The position numbers and the translations under genes were made by a program. From assembly GCA_911728435.2 (NCBI GenBank), contig OU452208.1:2666001-2730000 (forward strand): a DNA stretch of 64,000 nt, in the 5' to 3' direction. Shown here piece after piece: positions 61,510-64,000 of the stretch. The notes beneath the pieces are model-generated. The model did not search any database. It had not been told where the DNA came from and saw only the letters and a program-made list of their open reading frames with translations. This DNA comes from Apoderus coryli. Lineage: Eukaryota; Arthropoda; Insecta; Coleoptera; Attelabidae. The stretch's first letter is position 1; the number at the start of each line of letters is the position of its first letter.

Positions 61510-63296
61510 AGAAAAATGACAGACACCTGTTGCTTTCGAACAAGGAAAATTTCTTTCAAGCTCGATATATTTGGAACCAGACCAAATATCGTTGCTGAGG
61601 TTGTGAATGTAAGTAATAGTACTGTTTGGTGCATTCTTAAGGACAATTTGTTATATGCATACCACATCCAACGCATTCATGAACTTATTCCTGCTGATTT
61701 TCCTCCACGTATGGCATTCTGCCAATGGCTTTTGCACAAAATTGTTGAAATACCTTGAAGTAGTTGATACTGATGTTGATTTTGTTTAGTAATGAAGCCA
61801 GTTTTTCAAGAAATGCAATAAGGAAATTTCATAATAACCATTTCTGGTGTGATTAAAATACACATGCGATAGTTAAAGATCATTATCAACATCAATTCTC
61901 GTTGAACGTTTGAACTGAAATTGTGGGTGACTGCTTAATTGGACCCATTGTAACGAAACCGATGTAACCACCGCATGTATGCGCCCGGCGACAAGAAGTA
62001 GGGAGTCGATAGGTGGGGACCACTCTGGGGTGTATAAATACGAGCCGTGAACACAGAAATGGGCAAGTGGGTGCACCCTGGTTTGTGTCAAACGCACAGA
62101 TCCGAAGGGACCTCAAACTCGACGTTCTGAGGGACGTCATAAGGTTGAGAGCCCAGAAGGTCTTTGCAATGGCAAAGACCCATACAAACCCACTGATTGA
62201 AGCAGTCATTACAACGTAGAAGACGGTGCCAGGCGGTACCGGAGACCGAGGAGAACTCTGACGAAGGAATCCACAGGACTAGGACACCAATTAATATTGT
62301 TTCTTTCAGGTCAGGTATACTCATCTAAATGTATGTTTCAGAGTGTTTTCTAGGCACCACCAACAAAGGACAACACCAACAGACGACAATCAACATCAGA
62401 AGACAACAGCAACAGAGGACAATCAAGCGAGGACATGGAAAAGGGACGGTTCCCGAGCCATACTACAGAGATAAGGCAGAGTTTTAGTTTGGGTTAGAGT
62501 CCCACACTACCTAGGGAAGTGGTAAGGAACTCCCTAGGTGTCATGATGATTTCTCTGCCTTGGCGTAATCAAAAAAAAAAAAAAAGAAATGGGCAGTGGA
62601 CGACCGGCAGCAGCAGTAACAGCAGTGGTGCAGTACGATAGTGGTGGTACAGTGGTGAAGAGTTAATGAGTAGCTGTCCAGCAACAACAAGGGTAGCAGA
62701 TACCAGGGTGGTGACCAGGAAATACCAGGACTAAGCCCTTTAGGCCCTCTTTTGTCAGATTTAAGAACCGACCCCTGGAATTACTATCTCCACTTTAGTT
62801 ACCCGGTGTCCGTGGAGCATACCACGTAAAAAAAACTGGCGCCCGAGGAACAAGCTGCCGTGGAACCAGTTAAACGCCAGCCAGTAACGTCCCAACCCGA
62901 GCAAACGTTACACCGTATTTCTACCAGGAAGAGGTATATTGCGATTTTCTGGAACGCAGGCTTCCTGGATGTCTGGAAAACGTACCAATTGCAATAAGAA
63001 ATGGAATGTGGTTTAAGCACGATGGTGCACCAGTGCATTTTGCACGGGTTGCTCGTGAGTTTTTAACAGAAACATACGGAAATTCCTGGATTGGTCGAGG
63101 TGGACTTCACTTATGGCCTGCACGATTCCCGGATTTAAACCCACTGGATCTTTTCATGTGGGCCACCTGAAGACCTTAGATTACGCTATACCTGTGGAAA
63201 ATGTGGAGGATCTAAGGAATCGCATTCTTGCTGGGTGTAATTTGATTAGAAAAAACCCTGGTTAAATATTACCGCGTGTTTGTGAAACACCCTGTA
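61510..63296 (+). mobile_element. Mariner-like transposon copy, broken by an LTR-type insert
   Basis: Left part (61516-61948): NVSNSTVWCILKDNLLYAYH, IQRIHELIPADFPPRMAFCQ, then text matching 'NPHAIV+..YQH+FS+NVW..IVGD.LIG'. Right part (62923-63295): VFLPGRGILRFSGTQ-like text, WFKHDGAPVHFARVAREFLT, GNSWIGRGGLHLWPARFPDL and DLFMWAT. This is a DDE transposase of the same family as 4655-4950, with the shared words GTGGGTGACTGCTTAATTGG and GAGTTTTTAACAGAAACATA. The right terminus GTTTGTGAAACACCCTGTATA is present; the left terminus is missing. Confidence 0.85.
61949..62922 (+). mobile_element. LTR-type insertion with TGGCGCCCG primer site
   Basis: The insert starts TGTAACGAAACC and ends AACGTTACA, inverted TGTAACG/CGTTACA ends typical of an LTR. 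CCAT on the left against CCGT on the right may be a 4-bp target duplication with one change. It has a TATA-like TGTATAAATA at 62028 and TGGCGCCCGAGGAAC at 62838, similar to the primer site in the scrap at 7786. No coding frame is seen; two short (A)n and CAGCAG-rich tracts lie at 62572-62640. It may be a solo LTR or a deleted element. Confidence 0.5.
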
Positions 63297-63338
63297 TAGA
63301 CATAAAAACATAATGATCAATAAAAGATAACTTGTTAC

Positions 63339-63507
63339 CTGTTTCGCCTTGCATATATACTGGTTTGTCCAATTGAATAAATATTGTCATTGATCGTTGT
63401 GAGAAGTGCAACTTAGTTTCGTTACTGAACGCAGCGCCACCTAGGACGTCTTCGTATAGACCTTCAACGCGTAGTTTGTATTCACCGGCACCACTAATAG
63501 GAGGTAC
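63339..63507 (-). CDS. Mcr: Mcr exon: end of MG1 and start of MG2
   Basis: The most upstream exon visible. It reads VPPISGAGEYKLRVEGLYED, VLGGAAFSNETKLHFSQRSM and TIFIQLDKPVYMQGET, which is the 'G.Y.L.+.G.......F...T.L.+..+..+++IQTDKP+Y+PGQ' signature near the N-terminus of alpha-2-macroglobulin proteins. The signal peptide and first part of MG1 must lie right of 64000. Acceptor TTTAG at 63512-63508, donor GTAACA at 63338. Out phase 1. Confidence 0.97.
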
Positions 63508-63643
63508 CTAAAGAAGAAAAGAAAAACATATTCACAAAAAATAAAAAATTATTTTATCCACAATGTATCATTTCTCTTGGCAATCTAGAAAAAAAATCTA
63601 CACCAAAAAACGTAGTTGCCAATCTTGTCAGTCGATTAAATGT

Positions 63644-63914
63644 TGTTACAATGAAACAATTTCGTCGTCTTCACTATTAATTTTTTTAAAATCTTTATTC
63701 AAAGGGACATGTTTCGCAGTTAAATCCCCATATAGGCAGAGCCCTTAACGGGCAAAGAGTCTATTAAGGGATCTGCCTATATGCGGATATAACTCCACCA
63801 TAGTTGCGATATTTTAAGGCTGATGATGGAGCTGGGACTCCGAAACATGTCCCATTAAATAAAGATTTTTTAAAGATTAATAGTTGAGACGACTAAATTG
63901 TTTCATTGTAATTA
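63644..63914. repeat. Palindromic element 5 with hammerhead motif
   Basis: TTACAATGAAACAATTT at 63644 returns inverted as AAATTGTTTCATTGTAA at 63895-63914; AAATCTTTATT..AGGGACATGTTTCG faces CGAAACATGTCCC..AATAAAGATTT. In the centre TATAGGCAGAGCCCTTAA / TTAAGGGATCTGCCTATA pair. Like palindrome 4 it is a compact unit of about 270 bp without coding capacity. Confidence 0.85.
63815..63862 (+). ncRNA. Hammerhead-ribozyme-like motif in palindrome 5
   Basis: AAGG, CTGATGA, one extra T, stem II GGAG-CTGGGA-CTCC, GAAA, stem III ACATGT, GTC, CCATTAAA. Stem I has GG/CC next to the core, then mismatches. The core bases are complete. The mirrored arm has GAAACATGTCCC but no CTGANGA. Confidence 0.55.
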
Positions 63915-64000
63915 GATTACACTTCACTGCATCAAATGGATTATTTCTTTAATTTGATTAAATGTTGGCAATAAAATGCTGGAGTAGTTCGACGATTCTG

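Overview
This window reads as AT-rich nuclear DNA of an insect (order not resolved). The evidence is one large spliced host gene on the minus strand plus a dense load of insect-type transposons. There are no bacterial genes, operons or CRISPR arrays.

Host gene. Fourteen exons with consistent splice phases run down the minus strand from 63507 to 3991. They encode part of a macroglobulin complement-related protein (Mcr, the alpha-2-macroglobulin/TEP-family protein of insect septate junctions and of phagocytosis of yeast). In 5'->3' order the exons cover macroglobulin (MG) domains, an LDL-receptor class A module at the bait-region position (15315-15503), later MG domains, the degenerate thioester site (Asp-Ser-Gly-Glu-Gln instead of Gly-Cys-Gly-Glu-Gln, exon 7176-7558) and the start of the thioester-like helical domain (3991-4210). 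Both ends of the gene lie outside the window. About 3.2 kb of coding sequence is spread over 59.5 kb, and the introns are mostly mobile DNA.

Mobile DNA, left to right: a BEL/Pao element entering from the left edge and inserted in a CR1-like LINE (1-3150); a mariner-like element broken by a LINE (4488-6636); a gypsy-type LTR scrap (7650-7850); a Pao integrase remnant (8245-9060); a LINE (9110-10975); a palindromic element with hammerhead-like motifs carrying a LINE (11216-13464); a Harbinger remnant (14050-15250); several LINE copies (15590-21100); a mariner-like element holding a 745-bp palindrome (21111-22967); a deleted P-element/THAP transposon inside a LINE (23750-25790); a LINE inside a LINE (25850-27700); a full-length CR1-like element (28630-39035) split by an intact BEL/Pao element with identical LTRs (29794-35657); a piggyBac-like transposon bounded by TTAA (39952-45903) holding two opposed LINEs; a LINE interrupted by a hammerhead palindrome (47145-49700); a mariner-like element with very long inverted repeats (51073-52861); another LINE (53050-55545) followed by a tRNA-Ala-like sequence; a compact palindrome with hammerhead motifs (58058-58331); a LINE (59100-60850); a mariner-like copy broken by an LTR-type insert (61510-63296); and a last hammerhead palindrome (63644-63914).

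The most unusual signal is the repeated association of large inverted repeats with a hammerhead-ribozyme core (CTGANGA, stem II, GAAAC, a short palindromic stem III, then GTC). It occurs at six places, and the copy at 47392-47440 (minus) fits the type I fold exactly. This suggests a family of Penelope-like or retrozyme-like palindromic elements spreading in the introns of this gene.
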